Source of the DNA: Patellifolia procumbens
Taxonomy: Eukaryota; Streptophyta; Magnoliopsida; Caryophyllales; Amaranthaceae
Direction: 5' to 3'
Length of the DNA: 64,000 bases
Assembly (NCBI GenBank): GCA_947645195.1
Contig: CANSGD010000869.1
Coordinates: 62,001 to 126,000 of the forward strand
This document shows positions 24,220-35,904 of this stretch, piece by piece. The position numbers and the translations under genes were made by a program. The notes under the pieces are model-generated. The model saw only the letters and a list, made by a program, of their open reading frames with translations. It did not search any database and was not told where the DNA came from. The first letter of the stretch is position 1, and every line of letters begins with the position of its first letter.

Positions 24220-27200
24220 ATGAAGCTTATAGCCTTCAATGCAAGGAGAGTTGGCGATGAGTCTTCCCTTGCTATCCCATATTCAAAATGGTTAATTAAA
24301 ACTCATCATCCTATGTTTTTTTTCATGTCCGAAACAAAAGTATCTTTAGCTAATGCTTCGAAAATTTTCAAGTCTTGTAACCCTTCGTTTGTAGCTGGTA
24401 TAGATGCTATTGGTAGTAGTGGCGGCTTATTAGTTTTAGGTTGTTCATCTTTAGCTATTTCTTGTATTGAAGTATCTCCTAACTATGTATTTTGTAATGT
24501 GGTTGACCCTAGTAGTGGTAATTGGACGGTTTGCTTTGTTTACGGTGCACCAGTGTTAGCCGAAAGGCTCAATGTTTGGATGAAATTAGCCTCCTTCTCA
24601 CAGACTTACCCAACCCTTTTATTTCTTGGTGATTTTAATCAAATTGAGTATTTTGAGGATAAGGAGGTGGTTCAACCATCATCAAAGGTTGGCAAGACTT
24701 TTTGATTGGAGAACTTCAACTCAATTGATGGACATACCATTCTCTGGACCAAGGTTCACTTGGACAAATAAACAACTAAATCATCGCTTAATCATGGAAC
24801 GTTTAGATAGAGGTTGTATGACACCAAACTGGTCCTCTACCTTCCCCTATTCCTTTGTTGCTAGCCAACCAATTTTAGCATCCGATCACGCGGCGATAAT
24901 ACTAAATACCAATCCACTTACCACAAAAAGAAGACGACCTTATCAAATAGAAAATTGGTGCTTAACCCACCCAAACACTTAAAGAATTATTCAAACGTTT
25001 TGGACCTTCAATAACCTCAACCCTTTATTCTATCAAATCTCAACGAACTTATCTACCATTAGAACCGAACTACAAAAATGGAGCCTAGCCCACAAAAAAT
25101 TCCTAGGAGTTAATTGGAAATTAATTGACGACAATCTCACAGCACAAAGCTACTCAATTCAAACCCTAAGCCAAGCTCGAAATTTCTTACTAAATACACA
25201 AGATACATCAGCTCTCATGAAAATGCACTACGTATACTGGTTGCAGCGCTCTAAGCTTAATTGGGATACCTTTTGTGATTGTCCCACTAAACTTCTATAC
25301 TCCATGGTTCGTAAACGGAAATCTCAAATTGTGATTCATTCCTTGCAAAATGACCAACATATATGGATTACCGATCCAACTGACATCTCCAATCTCATGA
25401 CTCAGCACATTACTACCATAATGCAACCGGATTCACAATATGACCCCAAAAAACTAATTCTCTTTTAAGCCAGTTGCACCTCCAACAACTTACACCTTCA
25501 GATCAACGCAACATTCTACAGCCCTTCACTGCTATTGAGATTCAACAAGCCATGTTTTCACTAGGAAATAACAAATCATCAGGCCAGACGGAATTACCGC
25601 TGAATTTTTCATAACACATTGGTCCACACGAAATGTCGCTTTAGTTCAAGCGATACAGCTTGTCTGGCATAAAGGATATTTCCCTCGGTCTTGGAACTTC
25701 TCCCTATTGGTCATGATTCCCAAGATAAACAATCCGGAAACAGTCTCTCAATTCCGACCAATTAGTCACTGCAACACCCTCTATAAGTGTATAGCCAAGA
25801 TCTTAGTAAACAGACTCAAACCCCTCTTCCCTCCCCTCATCTCGGATTATCAACACGCCTTCACAAAAGGTAGACAAATTCATGACAGCACTTTCCTTAG
25901 TCACGAACTCCTTCACTTTATTAACCAGCGAAAACATGGGCAAAATGGGCAAACCTCCTATGCAGCAGTTAAAATAGACATGAGTAAAGCCTACGATGGA
26001 GTAAATTGGGATTTCACGTGTCAAGTCCTTAAGGCCTATGCTTTTCCACAAAAATGGATCAATCTTATTTACCATTGTGTCTCCACCGTCTCTTATAGAA
26101 TTCTTTTTAATGGTCAGCTAAATGCCCCGTTCTCTCCCCATTGTGGTCTCCATCAAGGTGACCCCCTCTCTTCATACCTTTTCATTCTCTCCATGGACGT
26201 CTTATCTCGTCTCCTAACAATTTCGGAAGATATTAACCTTTTCCAAGGCATCAAACTAAATAGGAACGCTGTCAGTATCAATCACCTACTCTTTGCTGAC
26301 GATATACTCTTATTTTTCAAAACAACTACTGCTTCGTGTCATTCAATCAAACAAATTCTATCCGACTTCTCATTAACTTCGGGCCAAAAATTAAACCTCA
26401 CCAAATCCTTTGTCCAGTTTAGCCCAAACGCACCTCCGGAATCTCAATAACGCTTCAAACAAATCCTCTCTATGCCTCAGACCTCAAACATTGGCACCCA
26501 CTTAGGAGTATCTGTTGACATTACGGGACATAAAGCTCAACACTTCACTGCAATGATTGACAAAGTCTCTAAATTTTTTTCTTTCTTGGAAACATTTACA
26601 TCTATCCATTCCAACCAAAATAATTCTTATTAACACCATCCTCATCTCTCTCGTTAGTCACATCATGCCAAATTTCAAAGTACCGGTAACTATCATCTCC
26701 AAACTGGATTCCTTACTACACAACTTCCTTTGGAGCAAAAATGGTGACAAAAGTATTTCATGGATAAAAAGACAAGTTACCACTCTTCCTAAAGGACTTG
26801 AAGGCTTAGGTATTTGTTCATTAGAACTTCTCAATGAGTGTAAACTGATGAAGCAAGTGTGGCGCATTTCCAACAACGCCCAACTTCTGGTCTCTAAAAT
26901 TTTTTCTTCCAAATGAGTAATAGCTCTTCACTCAGGCAGACAAAAAACCTACATAGCCCCTAACTCTTCGTGGGGGTATGAGAAGTCTCATTAAGGCAGA
27001 GAGTACACTGCTACAAAATTGCCATTGGAAAATCGGAAATGGCCACAAAAAAATGGGTAAATAAATTGATTCCTGTTGCAAACTCTTCTATCTCCCTCAG
27101 ACACATTTCCCGTGCTAAAGTACATAACTACATAATCACTAACCTCATTCAATGGAACCTTCCACGTATCCTATCCGACTTTGATAAGCATCATGCACTC

Positions 27201-28190
27201 TCCATTACAGCTATGGAACTCCCACACATTGACCAACCAAATTAAATGGTGTGGAGCCATCACAAATCAGGCACTTTCACTACAAAAACAGCCTATGGAG
27301 TTCTGTCCTCCAACACTTATCACTCTTCCAACACAACTCAACAACCTTTCACACCTCATAACACTACCAAAACCATTTTTAAACATTTATGGCACCTACC
27401 CCTTTTACCAAAATGGAAATTTTTCATATGGCGCCTACTACATGACCGCCTTCCTGATAAAGCTAATCTCCAAAAAAAGGCAATTATTACCTAACCCCTT
27501 TTGTGACTTATGCCCAAACATAATAGAAAACTCCGACCATGTTTTCTGCAATTGCCCCTTTACCATTAATATTTGGGCCCTCACTCAAATACCTTCTCTC
27601 CCATTTCCCACAGTGCAACATTGGATCACCCACTCTATTCTTTCCTACAAAGGCAAAGAGGATGTGTACAGCCCTAGCCTCACATATTTTATCTCCACAC
27701 TTTGGTGCTTATGGCTGCACCGCAATGATAGAGTCTTCCGAGCCACAGTTGCTAACCACACTACCGTATTACATAACATCAACAACCTTAACACTCTTCA
27801 ACAACAATCTCATCAACTAACCTCCACACCACTACGTTTCTTACACCCACCTGAACTACCACCACAAACTCCACCAGGATTCCTACAAATAGATCTAGGA
27901 CTCTTACAAGAAGGAAGACCGCAAGAGACCATCCAATGCGATGCAACATGGTCCCGTAGAACGGGCTTTGCAGGTTTAGGATCGTATCTCAACAACACAA
28001 CCAATGCGATCACATACAACCAAGGAGGAAGCTTCAGATCATCATCAAGCTCCACACACGCGGAAGCACGAGTATGTCTAGCTACAATTTCATAGGCAAT
28101 ACAACGACAATTAAATAGTGTCCTCATACCCTCCGATTCAACAAATCTTATCCATCTACTGCAGGGAAGAGACACGGACATCGACCTCAC
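24220..28190 (+). pseudogene. LINE ORF2: endonuclease-RT-RNase H (broken)
   Basis: The apurinic endonuclease-like part starts MKLIAFNARRVGDESS and includes LGDFNQI near 24630. After a frameshift it continues FSGPRFTWTNKQLNHRLIME, then ERLDRG and SDHAAI. The RT (about 25707-26450) has MIPKINNPETVSQFRPIS, then KIDMSKAYDGVNW, LHQGDPLSSYLFIL and the catalytic LLFADDILLFF at about 26287-26319. A CDLCPN...HVFCNCPF knuckle lies at 27505-27560. The RNase H begins IQCDATWSRRTGFAGLG and has THAEARVCLA before a stop at 28093. ORF2 would nick DNA and prime reverse transcription on it; multiple breaks make this copy inactive. Confidence 0.85.
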
Positions 28191-28375
28191 CTAGACGTTG
28201 AAGCAAATCAAACATACAGCCTTACAATTATAAGTTTGTAGGATCCTCAAAGTCAATCGACAACAAGTGGCCAAAGCTCATAACATAGCTAAACTCTGTG
28301 CCACTAACCTTTTATCGTCTTACTAGTTTGTATTTTCATGTTCAGCCTATGTCAAAAAAAAAACTTTTAGATTGT

Positions 28376-30092
28376 TTGACCATGGAGCATGGACCATGCA
28401 TGGTGACCGCCCATGTGAAAATCTCATTAACATGAATGCTCTCTTTTCTTAGTATGTGGGAGAACGTAACCGATTTTGTACAAGGTGGATGTAATTCATG
28501 TAAACATATGTTTGATGTCATATTCAACCAAGCTTTCTGCATTTAATCAGAACAATTAATAGGCAAATTAATTCTACTCACAGAGCAGATTCTTGTTTGA
28601 ATAAATAGATTTAGTATCAGTTAATAAGGGCCACTGAAAAATAGTGAAATTATTATCTTATCGCTCGTGTGTAGGACCATCTTATATTTGAAGGATTTAT
28701 TCTTTCTCAATACTCAAAGGAGCAAATAAATAAGAAATATTTTGATTATATAATCTCATTTTATCACCCCATATGAAGTGAATACCTCAAGAACTAGCTA
28801 ATGAGTTTCTCCCAAAGAGCATGTGAAATGGACATGCCAATTTATGGAAAAAAAAATCAGGGTTAAAAATTGGGCATGGCGTAAAATTTTCCAGAGCATA
28901 AAAAATCTAGTTAATATCTTTAAGCTACGTGAAGAAAAATATTTGATACTCCCTCCGTTTTTTTAATATGCACATTTTTCTATTTTTGAATTTTTTTTAA
29001 TTGGTTCCTTTCTATCTTTTCTCATAAATGGAAAGTTGACCCACCTAATTATTACACTTCTCTCCTACTTTTTCTTTCCTTCTCTCTACCTTTTTTACTT
29101 TTTCCTTACTTTTACTAACCTTCTCTCTTACTTTTGCACTTTTTCATTGATTCGCACGCAAAAGCAAACATGCGTGTTAAAAAAAACGGAGACATTATAA
29201 TACGGACAAGCTATATATAGCCATAGCCCCATATAGGCCGAGGTGGTTTATTTGATAAGAGATGGTGTGCGCCGAAGATAACGTTGGCCTTCTGATTTAT
29301 GGTATGTCAATGTAAAAAAATATACTTATGTAATATGCAACTGTTAGGGGTATATATAGTGTTAGGTTGTGGATTTTTTGTTTTCGTTGATATACCTACT
29401 TAGCCGATTTTTTACCAAATAAAACGTAATATCCAATATTTGTTTTTTTATAGGGAAGATAACCGATTTCTTTGCAATATACAATAAAAACATTAAAAGA
29501 AACAAGTGAAACAGACTTGCCTTGGATTTCCATAGTAAGTTCAATTTGTAATACAAAGAGTAGTTTACAGGAGTTACAAATAAATATCTGGCCTCGTTCA
29601 TTCAAGTTCAATCAATATGAAAAAATAATATTCTGCACTCTTTAGCAATATTCTCACCAATCTCTCCGTTTCAGATGTGTGTGGTTGCAAACCCATCAGC
29701 CAAACCTACTCTGCACAAGCTCTAGGGTCTCTATCCTCGCCTAAGACGAACCATCATCTCCATAAAGTCCCATGATAACAACCAATTGATAATAGGGGGA
29801 TTTACTCATTAGCAACTATTCATTAGACTTATAAACTAGTTTAGTCATTTTACTTGTTCGAATGTGGGACTATATTCTTTGCACACAATGTCTCTTACAG
29901 ATATGTGTCATAGTTAATCCAACTTATCGATAGCAGCTTAACCTTAACTTAAAAGCAATTGATTTGATGCATAAAAGTAGTTGTAAATTATTATATTCTT
30001 TTTCGAATAAATTGATTTGTCTCTAGTGATGAGTGTTGACTAATGAGGACCCATAGACACAAAAATAGCTAAGAAAAACGAAAAATACAGCA
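28376..30092. other. Intergenic debris with LTR-like motifs
   Basis: Text near 28418-28460 (ATGTGAAAATCTCATTAACATGAAT, then GTGGGAGAACG) resembles 14878-14925 of copia element 3, so this is probably copia 3' sequence. A decayed Stowaway lies at 28949-29197. Short open frames on the minus strand at 29362-29611 match nothing I know. Confidence 0.4.
28949..29197. mobile_element. Decayed Stowaway-type MITE
   Basis: The left end is CTCCCTCCGTTTTTTTAATA after TA (28947-28948). The right end is eroded to AAAACGGAGACATTA. The interior is T-rich, as in the other Stowaways here. Confidence 0.6.
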
Positions 30093-32860
30093 TATATATG
30101 CTAGGTTGTAATAAGTTCTTCTCATATATCTATAGTACACATTAATGAAATGGGAACAATTTTGAAAAGCAAAGAAAACAACTGAATTCTAAAACATAGT
30201 GCAGCTTAGTGTAAAAATTTAGTTTGTGCTGTCACTTTGCTAAGGATCTATTTTTGTAGTTGTTTTGACATTGTGTACAGGAAAGTAGAATATCACCCTT
30301 TTAAAACATCTTGACGAAATTGATAGTTTACTCATTAGATTTTTCTTTTGGGTAATTTTGTTAAGTTTAGCATGCAAATTATTGTATGTATGACAGTAAA
30401 TGTAGTAGAGTCGTTTGTTCATTTTCTTGTGTCTAGTTATAATTAATCTTGTTAATTATTTTTTTAGCCAAGCCCATAATTGAGTTAGCCAATACTAACA
30501 ATTTACTATACCTAACATGAATAAATCTTTCTCGTACATTGTGTACCATTGTGATGAAACTTGGAATACATAGATGATAAGTGTCAGCAGCAATTAAAGT
30601 TAAAAAAAGAACATGTATGAAAGTCATATCGTACAAGAATTGAATTGGAATGCTATCTTGTTTTACACCCCCAAATTTGAAATTATGGTTCCTCCACTGG
30701 TTAGTCGCAATTTTTTGAACTATATGCAACACGAATGCTTAATTTTATATTTACATTGATTTTTGCAATATTATTTAATGTTGTTTTTTCCCGGATGGTT
30801 GATTTATTCTATAACCATACCTCGACCTTCTAAATTGTGGTTCCATCATTGCTGCCCAGGCCTACTGTTAGATCAGAACGGAGTGGAACTAGCGCAACAA
30901 ACTGTCGGCTCGAGCAAGCTAATCAATGTCATCCGCCCCAGAATGGTCGACGTTCTTAGGCTGTTGTGGCCTTCTCCCCTTCTACTTGCTCGTCCGTACA
31001 ATCCTAAATACCCAACAATGCCAACATGCGAAGATCAGCCACGAAAGCCTAAGCTTGATACCACTCGCAAAGGTTACACATACACTCGGTGTATGTGGAC
31101 CACACATACACTGAGTGTATGTGTTACTACTAATATAAATATTGTTACTAAAAAATTACAAACTTACAATATTTCGAAGAATAATTTTATATTTAATGAT
31201 TTTTTCTTTATCTTTGTTTAAAAGATCTGTTTTATGAAGTTTTCGTTGTTTAGATTTGTATAAATCCTTTGTTTAAAACTTTAAAAAAAATTATAATTTT
31301 TCTCCAGATTTATTCATAGATTAGCTTCATTTATTGTTCATCTTCACCTTTTTTTTTACTATTGATTTATAGTAAATTTTTCTGTCGTTTTCAATTATTA
31401 AATTTGTTTGTAGAAAAATATATATTATATTTTCATCAATACCATGTAATAAAATTCAATATGAAATACAATATTTCACTCGTCAATGTATTATGTAAAT
31501 TCAAATATCGTTAATTAATAAAACTAGTTCAAACGATTGTAAATTTAATTTGTAATTCTTTAGGCCCTGTTCAGTTCACCTTAAAATAATAATATTCATT
31601 AAAAATAAGTTCAGTTCAGCAAAAATAAGTTCAGTTCAGCAAAAATAAGTTCAGTTCAGCAAAAATAAGTTCAGTTCAGTAAAAATAAGTTCAGTTCAGT
31701 AAAAATCAGTAGTGCAAAGAAGAAAAAACAACATGAATCAGTAAAAATAAGCTCAGTTCAGTAAAAATAAGTTCAGTTCAGCAAAAATAAGTTCAGTTCA
31801 GCAAATATAAGTTCAGTTCAGCAAAAATAAGTTCAGTTCAATAAAAATAAGTTCAGTTCAGCAAAAATAAGTTCAGTTTAGTAAAAATAAGGTGAACTGA
31901 GCGGAGCCTCAGTAATGATGTATATTTTAATAGTACACCCAGTGTAAGTGTGACCCACATATAGTACATGGTACACCCAATTGCGCTTTACTCCAATTGC
32001 ACGCGCCAACTTCCCTTCACTTTCTACTTTTCTCTTTCCTCTCTTCTTTTACTGAGAGGTAAGTTAGGAACCCAGAAATTCAAAATAAAAGCTTCCATCT
32101 CTCTCCTATGGCTTCCTCATCTGCAAGTGTTTCATTTCACCATTTTTCTCTTCTCAATTACTCGATTCTCGCTCATTATTTTCATTATTTTCATCCTTTT
32201 ACTTCAAAATTGTTGTTTCTTTTTGTTGTGTTGTTGAATTTTGTGCTTTTGTTTATATATTGTTGAAGAATCTGAAGATATTTAAAATGAATTTACATTG
32301 AAGACTGCAATTGACTTCTCTTGTGATAAATTTCTTGAAAAACACAACGAAGTGGTACTTTAGAGATTTTTTACATTTCTCATTGTTGAAAGAGGTATTC
32401 ACCATTTCTACATTTCTCAATTAGTGATTTTCTCTCTTTTTGTTCATCTTTTCATCCTTCTGTTTATTGAAAATTTTGCTCAAAGCTAGAAGATTTGCTC
32501 ATTTTGAGCAAATGAGAAGAGTTATTTGCTCAGTGAATTTTTCCTATTTAGCGTTTTATAATTCTGCCTATTTGCGCAAATGAGCTGATGTTTACTTTTG
32601 CTCAAGACTGAAAGATTTGCTCATTTCAGCAACTAAACAAAACGAAATTGATTTAGAGGAAAAATTATGCTCATTTCCTCATATGAGCATTTTGAACGAA
32701 CGAAATTAATTTGGTCATGAGAAAAAGTTCTGCTCATTTTTTCGAATGAGCATCTTTTACTTTTTTCATTCAAAGAAATAAGTGCTCATCTGATAAATGA
32801 GCAGTTGTATGGGTACACACATTTTTTCATTTATATAAATAATTATTCATTTAAGATATG
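30093..32860. repeat. Large repeat unit, copy A
   Basis: This copy aligns with 34841-40465 after removing insertions. It starts GCTAGGTTG(T/C)TAATAAGTTCT and includes AACATAGTGCAGCTTAGTG, GATGAAACTTGGAATACATAG, TGCCCAGGCCTACTGTTAG and GCACGCGCCAAC. It ends in sequences rich in TGCTCATTT/AAATGAGCA. No frame is conserved between the copies: the 152-residue open frame at 30763-31221 is shortened and altered in copy B. It is probably a dispersed or tandemly duplicated transposon of unknown class. It carries a Tourist MITE at 31563-31908. Confidence 0.75.
31563..31908. mobile_element. Tourist-like MITE filled with a 20-bp tandem array
   Basis: The termini are GGCCCTGTTCAGTTCACCTT and, complemented, GGCTCCGCTCAGTTCACCTT (three mismatches). 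The flanks are TTA (31560-31562) and TCA (31909-31911). Copy B of the host repeat lacks the element and reads straight through (AATTCTCTAGTAATGAT), confirming the insertion. The interior is about 14 units of AAAAATAAGTTCAGTTCAGC with small variations and one interruption at 31706-31740. No coding capacity. Confidence 0.85.
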
Positions 32861-33328
32861 CCTATACTATTTAAGATATGGTTACATACATTTTCTGAGA
32901 AAGTATGACTCGAATAAGAGCAAGGATTTTTTGAAAATTACCACTTTTTGTTTACAAGTTTTTAAAAGTTACCACCTTTAACTTTTTTTTTTAAATTACC
33001 ACCATAACGTTACCAATTGTATAGAACTTCCCACCTCTTAACAGCAAGTCACTAATTTTTCCTTACCAACTAACTCTCTTTTATTAAGTAATTAACTATC
33101 TTTTATTAATTAATTATCTCTCTTTTATTAAATTAAAAGGGAAAATAAAAATATAACATTCAAGTTAAGTTAACCCACAAAAATTAACTAATAAGAGAAA
33201 GAAATTAGAGCAGCCCCCACATTCTGGAAAACCACCACATCCACCTCTCTAACGTTGCAGACCCGACGCCGGCTGCCCCAGAGCCACCCTGAACTCCGCC
33301 CTCCTGCCGTGCCACCACCAACTATGGT

Positions 33329-33700
33329 TCATGGGCTCTAATCACTGGCTCAACTGATGGTATTGGTAAAGCTCTCAGCTTTGAATTAGCTTCTAAAGGT
33401 CTTAATCTCATCTTAATTGGTAGAAACACCCACAAACTCCAAACCACTTCAAATGAGATTATGGGAAAAATATGGTAAGGAAAAAAACCAAGATTAAGAT
33501 GATTTTGATTGACTTTGAGAAAGTCAATGGGAAAGACATTGAAGGTAGAATTAAGAAAGAAAATGAAGATTTGGATGTTGGAAAATTGATTAATAATGTT
33601 GGTTAATCATCTAATAGTGCTAGATTTTTCCATGAAGTTGGTTTGGAAGGGATGGGTAGTTTAGTAAATGTTAATATTAGGAGTGTTAATTGGGTTACAT
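33329..33700 (+). pseudogene. Captured KCR-type 3-ketoacyl-CoA reductase fragment
   Basis: The reading is WALITGSTDGIGKALSFELA then SKGLNLILIGRNTHKLQ. After a stop at about 33476 it continues MILIDFEKVNGKDIEG, LDVGKLINNVG, a stop, and SSNSARFFHEVGLEGMG. The TGxxxGIG cofactor loop and the LINNVG strand are those of short-chain dehydrogenases, and the order fits plant beta-ketoacyl reductases, the second enzyme of ER very-long-chain fatty acid elongation. The catalytic YxxxK part is absent. Two stops are present. It is a truncated copy inside a Pack-MULE, not a gene. Confidence 0.8.
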
Positions 33701-34143
33701 TTTGTAATAACCAATTATAAGCGCGGTCCAAGCAACCACATCTCTCACAAGCATTTCATCAAACACTTTATATGCATCCTTCATACAACCACATTTCGAG
33801 TACAGATACACAAAAGACGGCCCAATTGCAGAATTCCCACCAAAAAGTCCAAATTTCACAACTAACCCATGAACCATAACTCCATAGTCAAATGCCAATA
33901 GCTCAGCACAAAGCTTTGGAATTGTGAAATTATTAGGTGGGATATTGGAATTTCGCATACCCAGAAAAAAACCAAGTGCATTTTGGTAACTACCGGTGGA
34001 AAAATGGGATTTGATAATAGAATTCCAAAGAAAAGGGTCTTTGCATTGAATTGAATTGAAGACCTTGGTAGAAAACTAGGGTTTCGAAAGCGAAGCGTAG
34101 AAAGATATGAGCTTTGATGCAAGGAAGACCTTGTTGTTGTTCC
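33695..34143 (-). pseudogene. Captured pentatricopeptide-repeat (PPR) fragment
   Basis: The minus-strand frame 33958-33695 reads LLAFDYGVMVHGLVVKFGLF, then SFVYLYSKCGCMKDAYKVFD and EMLVRDVVAWTALIIGY, a clear PLS-type PPR unit. Upstream, in another frame (to about 34143), an S/T/R/L-rich stretch including SSLHQSSYLSTLRFRNPSF may be the N-terminal organelle-targeting region. A frameshift near 33960 separates the two. PPR proteins bind organelle RNA; this fragment has about one repeat and is not functional. Confidence 0.8.
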
Positions 34144-34352
34144 CAGAGACGATGATGAGAGTGTGTGATGGAAGAGACTTAATTGGTATGTGGGGACCAC
34201 AAACGGAAAAATCAGTGACTTGCTGTTAAGAGGTGGGAAGTTCTAAACAATTGGTAACGTTATGGTGGTAATTTAAAAAAAAAAGTTAAAAGTGGTAACT
34301 TTTAAAAACTTGTAAATAAAAGGTGGTAATTTTCAAAAAACCCTAAGAGCAA

Positions 34353-34840
34353 AGATGTAGTTGTATACTATTAATGCTTGTTGATTTAACATAGAGGAGA
34401 ATGAAGTGAGATAAAAGGAAAATAAGATAAACTACTTGTGCAACCCTCCAACCAACAAAAGGAAGGAAAATAAAACTGGTTAACTACTTGTGTTGTTTAG
34501 AGAACACTTTGGTTTTACCTTCTCATCTTTTATTGGCTGGAGCTGTTGTGCTGGGTAGCCAGAAATGATTGGTTAACGATGCAGTTAGTTCTATTAAACA
34601 TGAACAACTAGTTTATCTTTTATTATGGCATGTACTCAAAAAGAATCTGAGTAATCTACACTTGGTTTGACAGTCGCTGATTCTTGATAGAGAGCATGTC
34701 ATATCTTATTGCTTAAAGAGAATCTGAGTAATCTAGTCTAAACTATCATATTTGAGGTTTCATATTAAAGGTCTTGTGTCTGAACCAACAATCTAAATCG
34801 AATCACATAAATGTATGTCATCTTTGTCTGATGAGCTAGG
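34353..34840. other. Spacer between Pack-MULE and copy B
   Basis: Nothing recognisable is coded here. It contains GAATCTGAGTAATCTA twice (about 34645 and 34720), a short dispersed duplication. Confidence 0.4.
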
Positions 34841-35805
34841 TTGCTAATAAGTTCTTGTCATATATCTATAGTACAAATTAATAAAATGGGAAGAATTTTG
34901 AAAATCAAAGAAAACAACTGAATTCTATAACATAGTGCAGCTTAGTGTAAAAAATTAGTTTGTGTTGTCACTTTTTTAAGGACCTATTTTTTTAGTTATT
35001 TTGACATGGTGCACAGGAAAGTAGAATATCACCCTTTTTAAACATCTTAACGAAATTGATAGTTTACTCATCAGATTTTTCTTTTGGATTATTTTGTTAA
35101 GTTTAGCATGCAAATCATTGTATGTATGACATTGAATGTAGTAGAGTCGTTTGTTCATTGTCTTGTGTCTAGTTAGAATTAATCTTGTTATTTTTTTTGA
35201 GCCAAGCCCATAATTGAGTTAGCCAATACTAACAATTTACTAACACTTCACATGAATAAATCTTTCTGGTACATTGTGTACCATTGTGATGAAACTTGGA
35301 ATACATAGATGAAAAAATCCACAGTCTTTAAACTTAAAAAAAGAACATGTATGAAAGTCATATCGTACAAGAATTGAATTCGAATGCTATCTTGTTTTGC
35401 ACCCCAAATTTGAAATCCTGGTTCCTCTACTGGTTAGTCGCACTCTTTTGAACTATATACAACACGTACGCTTAATCTTATATTTACATTGGTTTTTGCA
35501 ATATTATTTAATGTTTTTTTTCGGATGGTTGATTTATTCTATAACCGTATCCCGACCTTCTAAATACTGGATCCATCATTGCTGCCCAGGCCTACTGTTA
35601 GGTCAGAATGGAGTGGAACCAGCGCAGCAGACTGTCGGCTCGAGCAAGCTAATAAATGGCATCCTGCCCAGAATGGCCGACGTTCTTAGGTTGCTGCGAC
35701 CTTCTCCACTTCTACTTGCTCGACCGTACAATCCTAAATACCCAACAATGCCAACGTGGAAGATCAGCCACGAAAGTCTGAGCTTGATACTACTCGCAAA
35801 GGTTA

Positions 35806-35893
35806 CACATACACTCAGTGTATGCGGATAGCACATACACTCAGTGTATGCGGATAGCACATACACTCAGTGTATGCGGATAGCACATACACT
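35806..35893. repeat. 26-bp repeats of a palindromic motif
   Basis: The unit CACATACACTCAGTGTATGCGGATAG is repeated three times and then starts a fourth. Each holds the near-palindrome CATACACTCAGTGTATG. Copy A at 31077-31126 has only two diverged units. Confidence 0.85.
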
Positions 35894-35904
35894 GTTACTA
35901 CTAA

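Larger units (their letters stand above)
23463..28361 (+). mobile_element. L1-like LINE, full-length but dead
   Basis: This is a non-LTR retrotransposon ending in an A run (28354-28361). It is flanked by a perfect 14-bp duplication AACTTTTAGATTGT at 23449-23462 and 28362-28375. It contains an ORF1 relic and an ORF2 with endonuclease, reverse transcriptase, zinc-knuckle-like and RNase H parts, all with frameshifts or stops. The preserved duplication suggests fairly recent insertion relative to other debris. Confidence 0.9.
32924..34343. mobile_element. Pack-MULE with two captured gene fragments (1,420 bp)
   Basis: Inverted repeats of about 139 bp lie at 32924-33062 and 34204-34343. They share GAAAATTACCAC, TTTACAAGTTTTTAAAAGTT, ATTACCACCATAACGTTACC and CTTAACAGCAAGTCACT. 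A perfect 9-bp duplication TAAGAGCAA lies at 32915-32923 and 34344-34352. Length and duplication are those of Mutator-like elements. There is no transposase. The interior has a KCR-like reductase fragment on the plus strand and a PPR fragment on the minus strand, converging near 33700. Confidence 0.92.

Noticed and set aside
30763..31221. A 152-residue protein gene in copy A
   Set aside because: Copy B changes and shortens the frame, and the peptide shows no recognisable domain; repeat sequence is the simpler reading.
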